Assembly: GCA_011390955.1 (NCBI GenBank)
Contig: JAABRM010000039.1
Span: 1-64,000 of the forward strand
Direction of reading: 5' to 3'
Source of the DNA: Oscillatoriales cyanobacterium
GTDB taxonomy: Bacteria > Cyanobacteriota > Cyanobacteriia > Cyanobacteriales > Laspinemataceae
DNA length: 64,000 nucleotides
Below the pieces are notes generated by a model. That model worked only from the letters and a program-made list of their open reading frames with translations. It made no database searches and was not told the DNA's origin. Numbering within the stretch: the stretch's first letter is position 1; every line of letters starts with the position of its first letter. The translations under genes were made by a program, and so were the position numbers. Shown here piece by piece: positions 26,285 to 33,828 of the stretch.

Positions 26285-27181
26285 ATGGCAGGATTAACAA
26301 AAAAACTTTTTATCGGTGCTTCTCTCGCCGCAGGTCTGAGTGCCGTGGCCGGTACACCCGCACAAGCCCTGGATATTACATTTCATGGCGCAGAAAATAT
26401 TCAAAGCTACACTCACCAAGATGGCAATCTGTGGGTGGGTGCGAACAGCAACTACCTGACAGATGGCGATCTGACTACTAACGTTGAACTTTGGTTTGAT
26501 GGCGAAGATGTTTTAGATAATGTAGGGTTTACCGCCACCGCAGGAACCCATACCGTAAGCGTTGAAAGCGTGACCGCTGCTGATTGGGCTGAGTATGGCA
26601 CCAAATGGCTGGGCGATTTATTTGCCAATTATGCGCCCCTGAATAATGTTTGGTTACAGTTGGACAGCACCGTTCAGAATATGGCGATCGGGGCTTTTAC
26701 TACAATGGGTTCTGGCGACCCCAACATTGCTGAGTTTAACCTGGATGAAACCGGCGCCGTGGATATCAAGATGGCTGGTTGGTATGACCTGAATACAAAA
26801 TTGGATCCAATGATTGCTGCCGCGAAGTCTAGTGTCCAAGCGCAATTATCTAGTTCTAACCCCATCATCAAGGTAGCCGCACAGGTAATGTTGCAGAATA
26901 TCGGCCTTTTAGAGGGCGCACTGGATGAAATTGGTGTGCTGCAAATGAGTGAAATTGCCAAAGTGACTATCAATGGCGAAGTTCACTATGCTTATAGCTT
27001 TAATGCGGTTGACTCTGGCTTCGTAGCCAAAGATGATGACAAGTCCTACAGTGGGATTTACTCTTGGAACCATGCGGGAATTCCGGTGGAATCAGTTCCC
27101 GAACCTTCTACGATGCTGGGTTTGATGGCGGTAGGTGGTCTGTTTGCCGCTGCCAAACGTAAGTCTAATCACAATGCCTAA
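26285..27181 (+). CDS. PEP-CTERM sorting-signal surface protein
   Basis: A 298-residue exported protein. The N-terminal signal peptide ends near AGTPAQA (about residue 28). The C-terminus carries a textbook PEP-CTERM tail: VPEPSTM (about 271-277), a hydrophobic helix LGLMAVGGLFAAA, and basic residues KRKS. Exosortase systems recognise this tail; the protein is expected to be processed and placed at the cell surface or in extracellular matrix. The middle is beta-rich with no cysteines and no recognised domain. Its function is unknown. No exosortase gene is in the window. The surface-glycan locus 15 kb away fits the known association of exosortase with exopolysaccharide but shows no direct link. 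Confidence 0.88.
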   Translation: MAGLTKKLFIGASLAAGLSAVAGTPAQALDITFHGAENIQSYTHQDGNLWVGANSNYLTDGDLTTNVELWFDGEDVLDNVGFTATAGTHTVSVESVTAADWAEYGTKWLGDLFANYAPLNNVWLQLDSTVQNMAIGAFTTMGSGDPNIAEFNLDETGAVDIKMAGWYDLNTKLDPMIAAAKSSVQAQLSSSNPIIKVAAQVMLQNIGLLEGALDEIGVLQMSEIAKVTINGEVHYAYSFNAVDSGFVAKDDDKSYSGIYSWNHAGIPVESVPEPSTMLGLMAVGGLFAAAKRKSNHNA

Positions 27182-27204
27182 AAGTTTTCTTTAATTTGGA
27201 TTTT

Positions 27205-27265
27205 GGTTATTGGTTGTTGGTGATTGGTTGTTGGTTGTTTGAATAACCAATAACCATTTTTTTTT
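27205..27265 (+). terminator. Terminator assembled from heptamer-array sequence
   Basis: GGTTATTGGTT (27205-27215) pairs perfectly with AACCAATAACC (27245-27255), followed by nine T (27257-27265). The loop is filled with GTTGTTG-type units. It lies 23 bp after the PEP-CTERM stop codon. Confidence 0.8.
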
Positions 27266-27393
27266 GTTATTAGACAATTCTGGCTTTCCCAAGCTGGAGC
27301 GATCGGCCCAATCCCCCCTTAAAACCGCCAAATGCCTCCGGCACGCTGCGCGAACGGCTTTTTCTTCCCAGGCGCAAAAATTATTGCTACATA

Positions 27394-27443
27394 TTATTTA
27401 CTATAGCATTAATTGTAATGGTGGGCAATGCCCACCCTACTAT
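27394..27443. repeat. Direct repeat flanking the toxin-antitoxin island, left copy
   Basis: Fifty bases starting TTATTTACTATAGCATTAA and ending in the GTGGGCAATGCCCAC hairpin plus CCTACTAT. It is repeated in the same orientation at 29296-29346 with a single-base indel as the only difference. Confidence 0.85.
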
Positions 27444-27624
27444 CTCCTGATACTCGAAAATTAGTTTGCCATTCTTCTAAGGTTGGTATAATTTGCGATA
27501 AAGGGGGTAAAATTCTTTTTTTGTCCGTTTCAGGGGGTGCGCCATCATCTCCCATCTGAAGTAAGATAGGAAAGCCTTGATTAATGTCACCTTCATCAAT
27601 TTTAAAGATAATTAATTTACTCAT
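27409..27624 (-). pseudogene. N-terminal stub of a CHAT-domain protein gene
   Basis: The first 57 or so codons (MSKLIIFKIDEGDINQGFPI..., then GDDGAPPETDKKRILPP) match the characteristic N-terminus of a large family of cyanobacterial CHAT-domain proteins, which are normally several hundred residues or more. The similarity ends at about LEEWQTNF. The remaining 14 codons run into the flanking direct repeat, where translation stops. The CHAT catalytic region is missing. Most likely the 3' part was lost by recombination at the repeat. Recognition of the N-terminus is from memory of the family, not a search. Confidence 0.6.
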
Positions 27625-27790
27625 TGTTGTTGCTTTAAAAACGATAAGTTATTCTAAGAATAGATAAAAAATAGAGTATATGAATTCACCTTATCTAGTC
27701 TTAAAAGCTGCAAAAAATTGTTCATTTTTATAACCAATTAGATTACCAATTATAAAAATCACAAAATTTGCCATCAGAAATGAAAAAGAT

Positions 27791-28240
27791 TTACCCATAT
27801 TTTGTGGGTCGTATTTCGCTTTTCGGTGGAAAGTACAGATCGAGAAAATCTGTCGGTTTCATAATGGCTATTCCCGCAAAATTATTTAATACTAATAAAT
27901 CTTTATCTCCCGTGATTAAAACTTCAGCCTGAGCGGATAAAGCAGTTGCTAAAATATGATTATCTTTAACATCTCTTAATTCAGGTACATTCAGAGAAAT
28001 ATTGGGGCATTTATTAGAAAATCCTTGAGTGATAGCTATTAAATATTCAACGGTATGATTTCTCTTTTCAAGCTGATTTTTAAACTTGGTACGTTTTAAA
28101 GTTGTTTCTAATTCTCCCAATAAAGATTCAGAAACAAAAATAGTTATCTTGTTCTGTCTGGATAGATGTAATATTTGAGATGGTAAACCTCCCCATAATA
28201 AAGCAGAAATCCAGATATTAACATCAACAACAACTTTCAT
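27791..28240 (-). CDS. PIN-domain toxin (putative RNase)
   Basis: A 149-residue PIN nuclease of the putative toxin family COG1569. Acidic residues expected for the metal site are present: Asp6 in VVVDVNIWIS, the glutamate in ESLLGELE, and two aspartates in DVKDNHILA and ITGDKDLL. Homologues cleave RNA when free of antitoxin. Its ATG overlaps the stop of the upstream AbrB-like antitoxin by four bases (ATGA), a typical co-translated toxin-antitoxin layout. The gene appears full length, making this the only intact pair in the 27-29 kb island. Confidence 0.82.
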   Translation of the reverse strand: MKVVVDVNIWISALLWGGLPSQILHLSRQNKITIFVSESLLGELETTLKRTKFKNQLEKRNHTVEYLIAITQGFSNKCPNISLNVPELRDVKDNHILATALSAQAEVLITGDKDLLVLNNFAGIAIMKPTDFLDLYFPPKSEIRPTKYG

Positions 28241-28506
28241 AATTTACCCCACAATTCTTGTCTAACTTCTTTGACTATTTCACTAATTTCTTCTAACGTG
28301 GGTTGTTCAGCATCGGGTTCTAATTGATCTAATTCTTGTAAAAACAAATCTAAGTCAACCGTTACATTAGATTGTTTTTTCAGAATAATCTCTTGGTCTG
28401 TAACTAATATTTCATATTCTGTTAAAGGTTGCAGTTGTTGTAAAATTTCTGGAGGAATTTCTAATTTTCCTTCTGAAGTTACTTTGGCAATGGATTTGAT
28501 GGTCAT
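28237..28506 (-). CDS. AbrB/SpoVT-type antitoxin
   Basis: An 89-residue protein with an N-terminal swapped-hairpin AbrB-like DNA-binding segment (SIAKVTSEGKLEIPPEILQQL, then EYEILVTDQEIIL). An acidic C-terminal tail (about 50-85) probably wraps and blocks the PIN toxin. It comes first in the operon and overlaps the toxin start by four bases. Autoregulation at its own promoter is typical of the family; a Shine-Dalgarno AGGAGAAA lies just upstream of the ATG. Confidence 0.8.
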   Translation of the reverse strand: MTIKSIAKVTSEGKLEIPPEILQQLQPLTEYEILVTDQEIILKKQSNVTVDLDLFLQELDQLEPDAEQPTLEEISEIVKEVRQELWGKL

Positions 28507-28605
28507 ATTTTCTCCTTTGTGTTTTAAGATTGCTAGTAATTGGGCTTCAGCCCAACTACATACTTTTCAAGTATAGCAAGAAGTTTTCTGTAATGCTACT
28601 TTCTC

Positions 28606-28812
28606 CTAAACTAACTTTAACACTAAATTTATCTCCTGGTTCACATCTAGAGTTTTAACTTCTTTTGTACCAGGTACTTCATAGGCTAAATTTGCCATTT
28701 CATTATAAACTCCTTGGGGTATAATAATCGTGCCATAGACTTTTTGTAACAAATCTAATTTACCAATAGCCGCTAGGCTAGTAATAGGTGAAGTATCACT
28801 AATAACTATCAT
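28606..28812 (-). pseudogene. Truncated PIN-like toxin (DUF3368 family)
   Basis: Sixty-eight codons match the N-terminal part of DUF3368 PIN-like proteins (MIVISDTSPITSLAAIGKLDLL, written here only as a motif: SDTSPIT), which are normally about 150-165 residues. The last acidic residues of the PIN active site are missing. Downstream DNA soon enters a TTGGGCTTCAGCCCAA hairpin (about 28543-28560), where the remaining gene seems to have been lost. It overlaps the upstream antitoxin gene by four bases, so the original operon layout is preserved. Probably inactive. Confidence 0.7.
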
Positions 28813-29054
28813 AATTCACCAAGTCTTTTTAAAGTTTCAATATCGGCTTGAAAATCCTCAATATCATAGTTAACACAAATACCTCTACTAGCAATTGCTC
28901 GTCTAAATTCTAGCAAGTGCATTCCTGCTAAACGGCGAGCTTGACCTGTACTAATTTTCCTTTGTTGATAAAGTAAAATAGCTAACTCTAATTTAATGTC
29001 ATATTCTGACATTTTAGCAGATGTTAATATTTCATCGGGGATAGTGATATTCAT
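28809..29054 (-). CDS. UPF0175 family antitoxin
   Basis: An 81-residue small helical protein with the UPF0175 signature ELAILLYQQRKISTGQARRLAG, an HTH-like segment, and the FRRAIASRGI region. UPF0175 proteins are regularly found as the first gene before DUF3368 PIN-like toxins, exactly as here with a four-base overlap. It appears complete, while its toxin is truncated. Its own ATG overlaps the stop of a short upstream remnant (29051-29131) by four bases. Confidence 0.78.
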   Translation of the reverse strand: MNITIPDEILTSAKMSEYDIKLELAILLYQQRKISTGQARRLAGMHLLEFRRAIASRGICVNYDIEDFQADIETLKRLGEL

Positions 29055-29131
29055 AGTTTTAATCCTCTTTGACGTAATCCTATTGTAATTGCTTTGGGGA
29101 CTTGCTCATCCATATATAGGGCAATAGTCAT
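29051..29131 (-). pseudogene. N-terminal stub of a DUF5615 PIN-like toxin
   Basis: A 26-codon frame (MTIALYMDEQVPKAITIGLR) matches the start of DUF5615 PIN-like toxins, including the first active-site aspartate, but ends where the UPF0175 gene begins. Its start overlaps the stop of the DUF433 remnant as TAATG, the normal arrangement of such pairs. The rest of the toxin has been replaced by the next toxin-antitoxin module. Confidence 0.55.
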
Positions 29132-29271
29132 TAAATTAATCCTTTGGCTCGTAATTTTTCAAGCCTGGAGTTTATCCTGCTTCTTGACGCATTTTATCTG
29201 CCTTCTGCAATAATCGGAACATTGTTTTCATTGAGTTGAATATGTTTGTATTCGGTAGTTGTTAAGGTCAT
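29131..29271 (-). pseudogene. Internally deleted DUF433 antitoxin
   Basis: The frame starts MTLTTTEYKHIQLNENNVPI, the typical N-terminus of cyanobacterial DUF433 antitoxins, but hits a stop after 25 codons. A second frame then gives RQEAG and a third RLEKLRAKGLI, both typical of the C-terminus. The central domain (about 40-50 residues) is deleted and a frameshift separates the remaining pieces. It precedes the DUF5615 remnant, so this was a complete antitoxin-toxin pair. Confidence 0.55.
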
Positions 29272-29295
29272 GGTTTTTTTGTCCTAACTATCTTG

Positions 29296-29346
29296 TTATT
29301 TACTATAGCATTAATTTGTAATGGTGGGCAATGCCCACCCTACTAT
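29296..29346. repeat. Direct repeat flanking the toxin-antitoxin island, right copy
   Basis: Same orientation and same sequence as 27394-27443 except for one extra T. Together the two copies bracket the CHAT stub and all toxin-antitoxin genes and remnants between them. Confidence 0.85.
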
Positions 29347-29419
29347 CAAAGAAACCGGGTTTCTTTTTCGCATCCCACAGATAACTCTTGATATTCACAG
29401 AAGAAACCCGGTTTCTTTG
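29347..29419. repeat. 19-bp perfect inverted repeat of the AAACCCGGTTT family
   Basis: CAAAGAAACCGGGTTTCTT (29347-29365) and its exact complement (29401-29419) are separated by 35 nt. It lies 67 bp beyond the 3' end of the minus-strand solute-binding protein gene and could serve as its terminator-type structure. Confidence 0.8.
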
Positions 29420-29485
29420 ATGCTTGGGAAAAAAGCGATCGCCCCAAACCCCCGTAAAAAGGGGGAATTTTTATAATTTTGCCAT

Positions 29486-31210
29486 TTATTGTTTACTAAT
29501 TGTCCAAAATGGGGTTCTTTGGGTGGGTTCCATGATGACATTTTGGAGATTTTGTTGGGCAAAGATATATGCTTTTCCTTGCCAAAGTGGGATAAATGGG
29601 ATGTCTTGGGCGACGATTTGTTGGATTTCGCTGAAGATTTGTTGCCGTTTTTCGGGGTTTTGTTCTTGACGTTCTTGGGCAATGAGTTCATTGACCCGAT
29701 CGCTGTAATAAAACGAGCCCCAAAGTTGACTTTCTCCCGATTCACAGCCGGTGGTGGCTGACCCTTTGCTGCAAGATAAAAAGGGTTGAATGTAGTTATC
29801 TGGATCTAAAAAGTCTGGACTCCAATCGAGGATGAACATCGGATATACTCCTTTGTCCAAATTGTTGTAAGCGGTGGCAGATTCTACGCTTTTCAGTTCA
29901 ATGGCGATCGCGCCACTTAATTCCTGTTCGGCAAAGGCTTTGATCGTCATTGCCACATCGCCATTACTTTTCAGATTTGACCGATACCAAATTTCTAATT
30001 GCAGGGGATTTTGAGTCGAATATCCCGCTTTTTCTAAGGCTGTTTTTACTTTGGCAATGTCCCCATCCCCGTATTTTTCTTGAAAAACCGGCTGATAAAA
30101 TTCCGCTAGGGTGGTGGGAATTAAGCTGTAAAGCGGTTCGATTTGGCCGCGAAATACTCGATTTTGAAAGAGTGGCCGATTAATTAAAGAAGCGATCGCT
30201 TGTCTAACTTCTAGTTTAGCTAATGACTCATTTTTCAGATTCATGCTTAACACATAAATCCCATTGCTGCGACCAGAAATTACCTGCCAACCTTTACTCG
30301 CGGCTTGGGATTCTAAGTTAGCAATTTGATCTAAATCCAAGGTGCCGTAAGTGAGGTCGATCGCCCCGGTAAGAAAAGCGTTGTAAACATTGGCTGTACT
30401 AGAAAACTGCTGAATATCAACCCCTTGATTAACGGGTTTTTCGCCCCAATAATCTGGATTAGCGTCTAATTTAATCGAATCGGTTCCATAGCTGGCTAAT
30501 TTATAGGGTCCAGTGCCAATAAAACTATCTGATTTAAATTTATCTTGGCCAATTTCATAAGCCTGGGGCGATACCGCACAAAGTCCGGGAAATGTTAACA
30601 AAGCAGTAAAGGCCGCAAAGGGTTTTTTCAAGGTAATCGTAAGCTCATTTTCCCCCGTGGCTGCAACGGATTCCATGATTCCTGATAATAAAGAACTGGG
30701 CGATCCGCCATTTTCCGCAAAGCGTCGCAGGGAAAAGGCCATTGCTTCAGCGTTGAAGGCTGCACCGTCGTGGAATTTGACCCCTTGGCGAATGGGAATG
30801 GTGTAAGTTTTCCCGTCTGGGCTAATTTTCGGCAGTTCGGTGGCTAGTTGGGGGATAATTTCTGTGGTGCCGGTTTTGTAAGTGTAAAGCCGATCGCCCA
30901 TATTATATAGGAAGGTTCCAGAGGCAATTTCATAGGCATCTGCTGGATCTATGGTGCGAAGTTTCTCCGTGGTGCCGATAGTAATGCGATTGGGGTCAGT
31001 GGTGCGGCTTTGTGGTTGGGGTTGACCGCAGCTAACCACCAGGAAGCAGCAAATCGAGAATAGTCCGATAAATTTTAGCCCTTTTAGCCAACGGTGCTTT
31101 CGCAGCGCCCCTCGTAAGGCTTTTCGGGGAATTTGGATTAAGGGAAAAAGTATTTTTTGGTACATAAGGCTTCGAGTTAACCAACTCGGATTTTTGGATT
31201 CAAACAACAT
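29486..31210 (-). CDS. ABC transporter substrate-binding lipoprotein, family 5 (peptide/nickel type)
   Basis: A protein of 574 residues (from 31210; the ATG at 31165, giving MYQKILF, may be the true start). The basic N-terminus, hydrophobic stretch and lipobox LVVSC (Cys near 61) mark a lipoprotein. The body fits family 5 extracellular solute-binding proteins (DppA/OppA/NikA fold): TIDPADAYEIASGTFLYNMGD, YTIPIRQGVKFHDGAAFNAE and IGTGPYKLASYG are the diagnostic conserved blocks. It would deliver peptides or another solute to an ABC importer, but no permease or ATPase is nearby, so it is an orphan component. Confidence 0.88.
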   Translation of the reverse strand: MLFESKNPSWLTRSLMYQKILFPLIQIPRKALRGALRKHRWLKGLKFIGLFSICCFLVVSCGQPQPQSRTTDPNRITIGTTEKLRTIDPADAYEIASGTFLYNMGDRLYTYKTGTTEIIPQLATELPKISPDGKTYTIPIRQGVKFHDGAAFNAEAMAFSLRRFAENGGSPSSLLSGIMESVAATGENELTITLKKPFAAFTALLTFPGLCAVSPQAYEIGQDKFKSDSFIGTGPYKLASYGTDSIKLDANPDYWGEKPVNQGVDIQQFSSTANVYNAFLTGAIDLTYGTLDLDQIANLESQAASKGWQVISGRSNGIYVLSMNLKNESLAKLEVRQAIASLINRPLFQNRVFRGQIEPLYSLIPTTLAEFYQPVFQEKYGDGDIAKVKTALEKAGYSTQNPLQLEIWYRSNLKSNGDVAMTIKAFAEQELSGAIAIELKSVESATAYNNLDKGVYPMFILDWSPDFLDPDNYIQPFLSCSKGSATTGCESGESQLWGSFYYSDRVNELIAQERQEQNPEKRQQIFSEIQQIVAQDIPFIPLWQGKAYIFAQQNLQNVIMEPTQRTPFWTISKQ

Positions 31211-31308
31211 CTTGGTTTGTGCTAAGTTTAAGTCTAAAGTCTCAATTTGGTAATATCAAGCGCCGGGAAGCGGAGGAGCGGAGGTGCCCGTAGGTTGGGT
31301 TGAGGCAC

Positions 31309-31446
31309 GAAACCCAACAACCAACAAACAAAGAATCCCTACCCAACAACCAACAACCAACAACCAACAACCAACAACCAACAACCAACAACCAACCCCC
31401 CCTTCAAGGGGGGGCAAACAACAAACAACAAACAACAAACAACAAT
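31309..31446. repeat. CAACAAC heptamer array with an embedded C7-TTCAA-G7 hairpin
   Basis: CAACAAC/CCAACAA units run through most of this stretch. At 31396-31414 seven C, TTCAA and seven G form a perfect hairpin, and the array then resumes as CAAACAA units. The same hairpin in the same array context is at 44824-44842. The array ends one base before the Rieske start codon, so it forms that gene's leader. Confidence 0.85.
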
Positions 31447-31447
31447 T

Positions 31448-31924
31448 ATGAAACGTCGTTCTTTTTTAGGCTGGATGGGAGTAGGTGCGATCGCGAGTTC
31501 TTTGCCCGTAGCGATCGCCGCTTGTTCAAACACTTCTGAGACCGGATCCACGGACAATCCACCAACGGCTAACACCGCTGCACCGCCAGCCCCAGAAACC
31601 GTGGCCGCCGCTGGTGAGTTTGTGGCAGTGGGGGCAGTGGCAGACTTAGATCAAAACGGTTTCTTATTGACTAAGGCTGCGGACACCGAGGTGATTGTAG
31701 TCCGTAACCCGCAGAGTACCGAAACTTTAGTCGCCCTGAATGCTTTATGTACTCACAAAGGCTGCAAAGTGGAATGGAAAGGTGAGGCTTCTGAGTTTTC
31801 CTGCCCTTGCCACGGGGCTAAATTTGCTTTAGATGGCAAAGCGACTAATGCGCCTGCGACTGAAGCATTAGCCAGTTATTCAGCCAAAATTGAAGGGACT
31901 CAGGTTTTGGTTAGCGTTGGGTAA
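31448..31924 (+). CDS. Rieske [2Fe-2S] protein, Tat-type lipoprotein
   Basis: A 158-residue electron-transfer protein. The N-terminus combines a twin-arginine motif (KRRSFLGW) with a lipobox-like AIAAC (Cys26), so it is probably exported folded and lipid-anchored. The cluster ligands are visible as CTHKGC (Cys101, His103) and CPCHG (Cys119, His122); Cys106 and Cys121 can form the stabilising disulfide. It is smaller than the cytochrome b6f subunit PetC and lacks that protein's transmembrane anchor, so I do not call it petC. Partner unknown. A Pro/Ala/Thr-rich linker (about 27-55) separates the anchor from the domain. The stop codon lies in a decamer array. Confidence 0.87.
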   Translation: MKRRSFLGWMGVGAIASSLPVAIAACSNTSETGSTDNPPTANTAAPPAPETVAAAGEFVAVGAVADLDQNGFLLTKAADTEVIVVRNPQSTETLVALNALCTHKGCKVEWKGEASEFSCPCHGAKFALDGKATNAPATEALASYSAKIEGTQVLVSVG

Positions 31925-31970
31925 TTTTGGGTAATTTTGGGTAACTTTGGGTAATTTTGGGTAATTTTGG
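31921..31970. repeat. Decamer array GTAATTTTGG over the Rieske stop codon
   Basis: Five tandem 10-bp units (the third has one change) start inside the last codon, and the first unit supplies the TAA stop. The array extends the 3' untranslated region. Confidence 0.85.
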
Positions 31971-31998
31971 GTATGAATTGCCCGCCTGTGGTGCGTTA

Positions 31999-32182
31999 CG
32001 GCTATTGATAATTGATAATTGACAATTGATAATTGATAATTATGTTTAATTGTCAATTGTCAATTGTTAATTGTTAATTGTTTTCTCCCACACCCTACAC
32101 CCTACACCCTACACCCTACACCCTACACCTATCAATTATCAATTATCAACTATCAATTATCAATCATCAATTATCAATTATT
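31999..32182. repeat. Complex heptamer/octamer arrays between the Rieske gene and cobA
   Basis: TTGATAA units, then TTGTCAA/TTGTTAA units, an ACACCCT-type run (about 32091-32127), then ATCAATT units. The outer blocks are complementary (AATTGATAATT against AATTATCAATT) and could fold into a long hairpin in the convergent 3' regions of the Rieske gene and cobA. Confidence 0.8.
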
Positions 32183-32189
32183 CCCTACT

Positions 32190-32963
32190 TCAACCAAACA
32201 CCACTGGGCGACATTGCCTTAATGTTTGATGCAAGTTGACTACATGACCGATAACCACGATCGCCGGGGAAGCAAACCCGGTAGCTTCGACTTGCTGCGC
32301 GATCGCCCCTAATGTGCCGATCAGTTCTTCTTGTTCGGGACGGGTGCCCCAACGAACCAGGGCCACGGGAGTTTCCGGACTTAAACCCGCTGCGGTTAAC
32401 TCACTGACGATATGGGATAGGTTGTGAACTCCCATATAGACGACAATGGTTTCCGAACCGTGGGCGATCGCCTGCCAATTCACTTCCGGGCGATATTTCC
32501 CTGCTGCCTCGTGACCCGTGACAAAAGTAACAGAAGAACTATAATCTCGATGAGTTAACGGAATGCCCGCATAAGCTGGGGCGGCAATTCCTGCGGTGAC
32601 TCCGGGGACGACCTCCACGGGAACACCCGCTGCTAACAAATCTTGCATTTCTTCGCCCCCACGACCAAACACAAAAGGATCGCCGCCTTTGAGTCGAACC
32701 ACAATGGCGTGTTCATGGGCTTTTTCAATTAGCAATTGCGTAATTTCTTGCTGATCCATTGTATGAAATCCCCGCCGTTTGCCTGCATGAATTTGTTCGG
32801 CATTGGGATTAATCATGGCCAAAATTTGCGGGCTAACCAGGGCATCATAAACGACCACATCCGCACATTCTAAAAGGGTTTTCCCTTTGATTGTGAATAA
32901 GCCCGGATCTCCGGGACCTGCGCCAACTAAGTGGACTTTACCCAAGCATTGATTCTGATTCAT
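32190..32963 (-). CDS. cobA: Uroporphyrinogen-III C-methyltransferase
   Basis: A 257-residue SAM-dependent enzyme that methylates uroporphyrinogen III at C2 and C7 to give precorrin-2, the branch point to sirohaem and cobalamin. Family signatures are visible: [10 protein letters not shown] (about 13-22), [16 protein letters not shown] (about 89-104) and [20 protein letters not shown]. It is the single-domain CobA/SumT type, without the CysG oxidase or HemD fusions. It converges with the Rieske gene. Sirohaem supply for nitrite and sulfite reductases is its most general role. Confidence 0.93.
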   Translation of the reverse strand: MNQNQCLGKVHLVGAGPGDPGLFTIKGKTLLECADVVVYDALVSPQILAMINPNAEQIHAGKRRGFHTMDQQEITQLLIEKAHEHAIVVRLKGGDPFVFGRGGEEMQDLLAAGVPVEVVPGVTAGIAAPAYAGIPLTHRDYSSSVTFVTGHEAAGKYRPEVNWQAIAHGSETIVVYMGVHNLSHIVSELTAAGLSPETPVALVRWGTRPEQEELIGTLGAIAQQVEATGFASPAIVVIGHVVNLHQTLRQCRPVVFG

Positions 32964-33337
32964 AGTATTTCTGAGGTTATTCTGGATTCCTTGATGACGT
33001 TGTATGCAGTATTTTAATGGTCAATAATGCTTAGAGATAATTGCATTTATTATCGGTATTTTTATCTAATTCAGGACTTAGGCAGCTAATCTATATCTAG
33101 GGTGGGCATTGCCCACCATATATATAGTGATTAAATTCTAGATTTGCGTAATTCCTATAATTTTAACCAATAAAAAACAATAGTTAAGCATAAGTATTGA
33201 CTGGCAATTAGATTAATTTGACCTAAGTTAACGTGAGGATTACTATCATTAAACATTCAAATTTATAGGGATATGTTAGATTAAAATAAGAAGTAAAAAT
33301 AAAAATAATCGCTGGAAAATTTGAAGATTATAAAATA

Positions 33338-33490
33338 ATTAGGTGAACATAATTAATTGCACTTTTCGTTCCCCACCGTAAATCCTTGGATTCCCGTCGG
33401 AGTTTACCCCCGCGAAGGCCGCCATCGGCGGGAATGACAGCTTTTCTTCTGATATGGTCTGTGGTGCATTTATTTCTGCCCGTAAACTTA
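33338..33490 (+). mobile_element. MITE-like element, copy 2 (degenerate ends)
   Basis: The interior (AACATAATTAATTGCACTTT at the left; GTCTGTGGTGCAT and TTTCTGCC at the right) matches copy 1 at 4008-4132. The terminal repeats have decayed to AATTAGGTG and GCCCGTAAACTTA. The middle is longer, with an added CCGTCGGAG/CGGCGGG hairpin as in copy 3. Confidence 0.65.
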
Positions 33491-33682
33491 TTAGCTAAAG
33501 TAGTAGCTAAAAGATTACAATTAAAGCCAATTAATAATGCTTTAGTTTACGGCATTGCTCTAGTAATTTCGTATATTTAGTTACACTCGATCGGAAAACA
33601 TGATTATAATGCATTGATTTTATTCTATGTTTGCATAAAAGCGCAACATTATACTTGACAAAATCAATTTTTTTTGTGCGTT

Positions 33683-33710
33683 TGATGACTTTTTGGGGAA
33701 AAAGTCATCA
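33683..33710. repeat. 12-bp perfect stem-loop
   Basis: TGATGACTTTTT (33683-33694), loop GGGG, then AAAAAGTCATCA (33699-33710). It is about 118 bp beyond the 3' end of the minus-strand ATPase gene and may act in transcript termination or stability. Confidence 0.7.
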
Positions 33711-33828
33711 AAAGGCCATTGAGCAGCGCCTTTGAACGAAAGGGTTTTTTCGGTGCGTTACGCTTTGCTAACGCACCCTACAATTTGTCCGGTTTTTTCG
33801 GTGCTACGAATCAAGTTTTTTCGGTGGG

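Larger units (their letters stand above)
32964..33828. other. 865-bp spacer with repeat elements
   Basis: No gene is supported. It contains a GTGGGCATTGCCCAC hairpin (about 33101-33118), a MITE-like copy (33338-33490), a 12-bp perfect stem-loop (33683-33710), and a GGTGCGTTACGC/GCTAACGCACC hairpin (about 33751-33777) that recurs near 37540. Confidence 0.6.

Noticed and set aside
31309-32182. Possible CRISPR array
   Set aside because: Units are 7-10 bp and contiguous, without unique spacers, and there are no cas genes.
33386-33580. 64-codon frame covering MITE copy 2
   Set aside because: It begins inside the non-coding element and is not preserved in the other copies.
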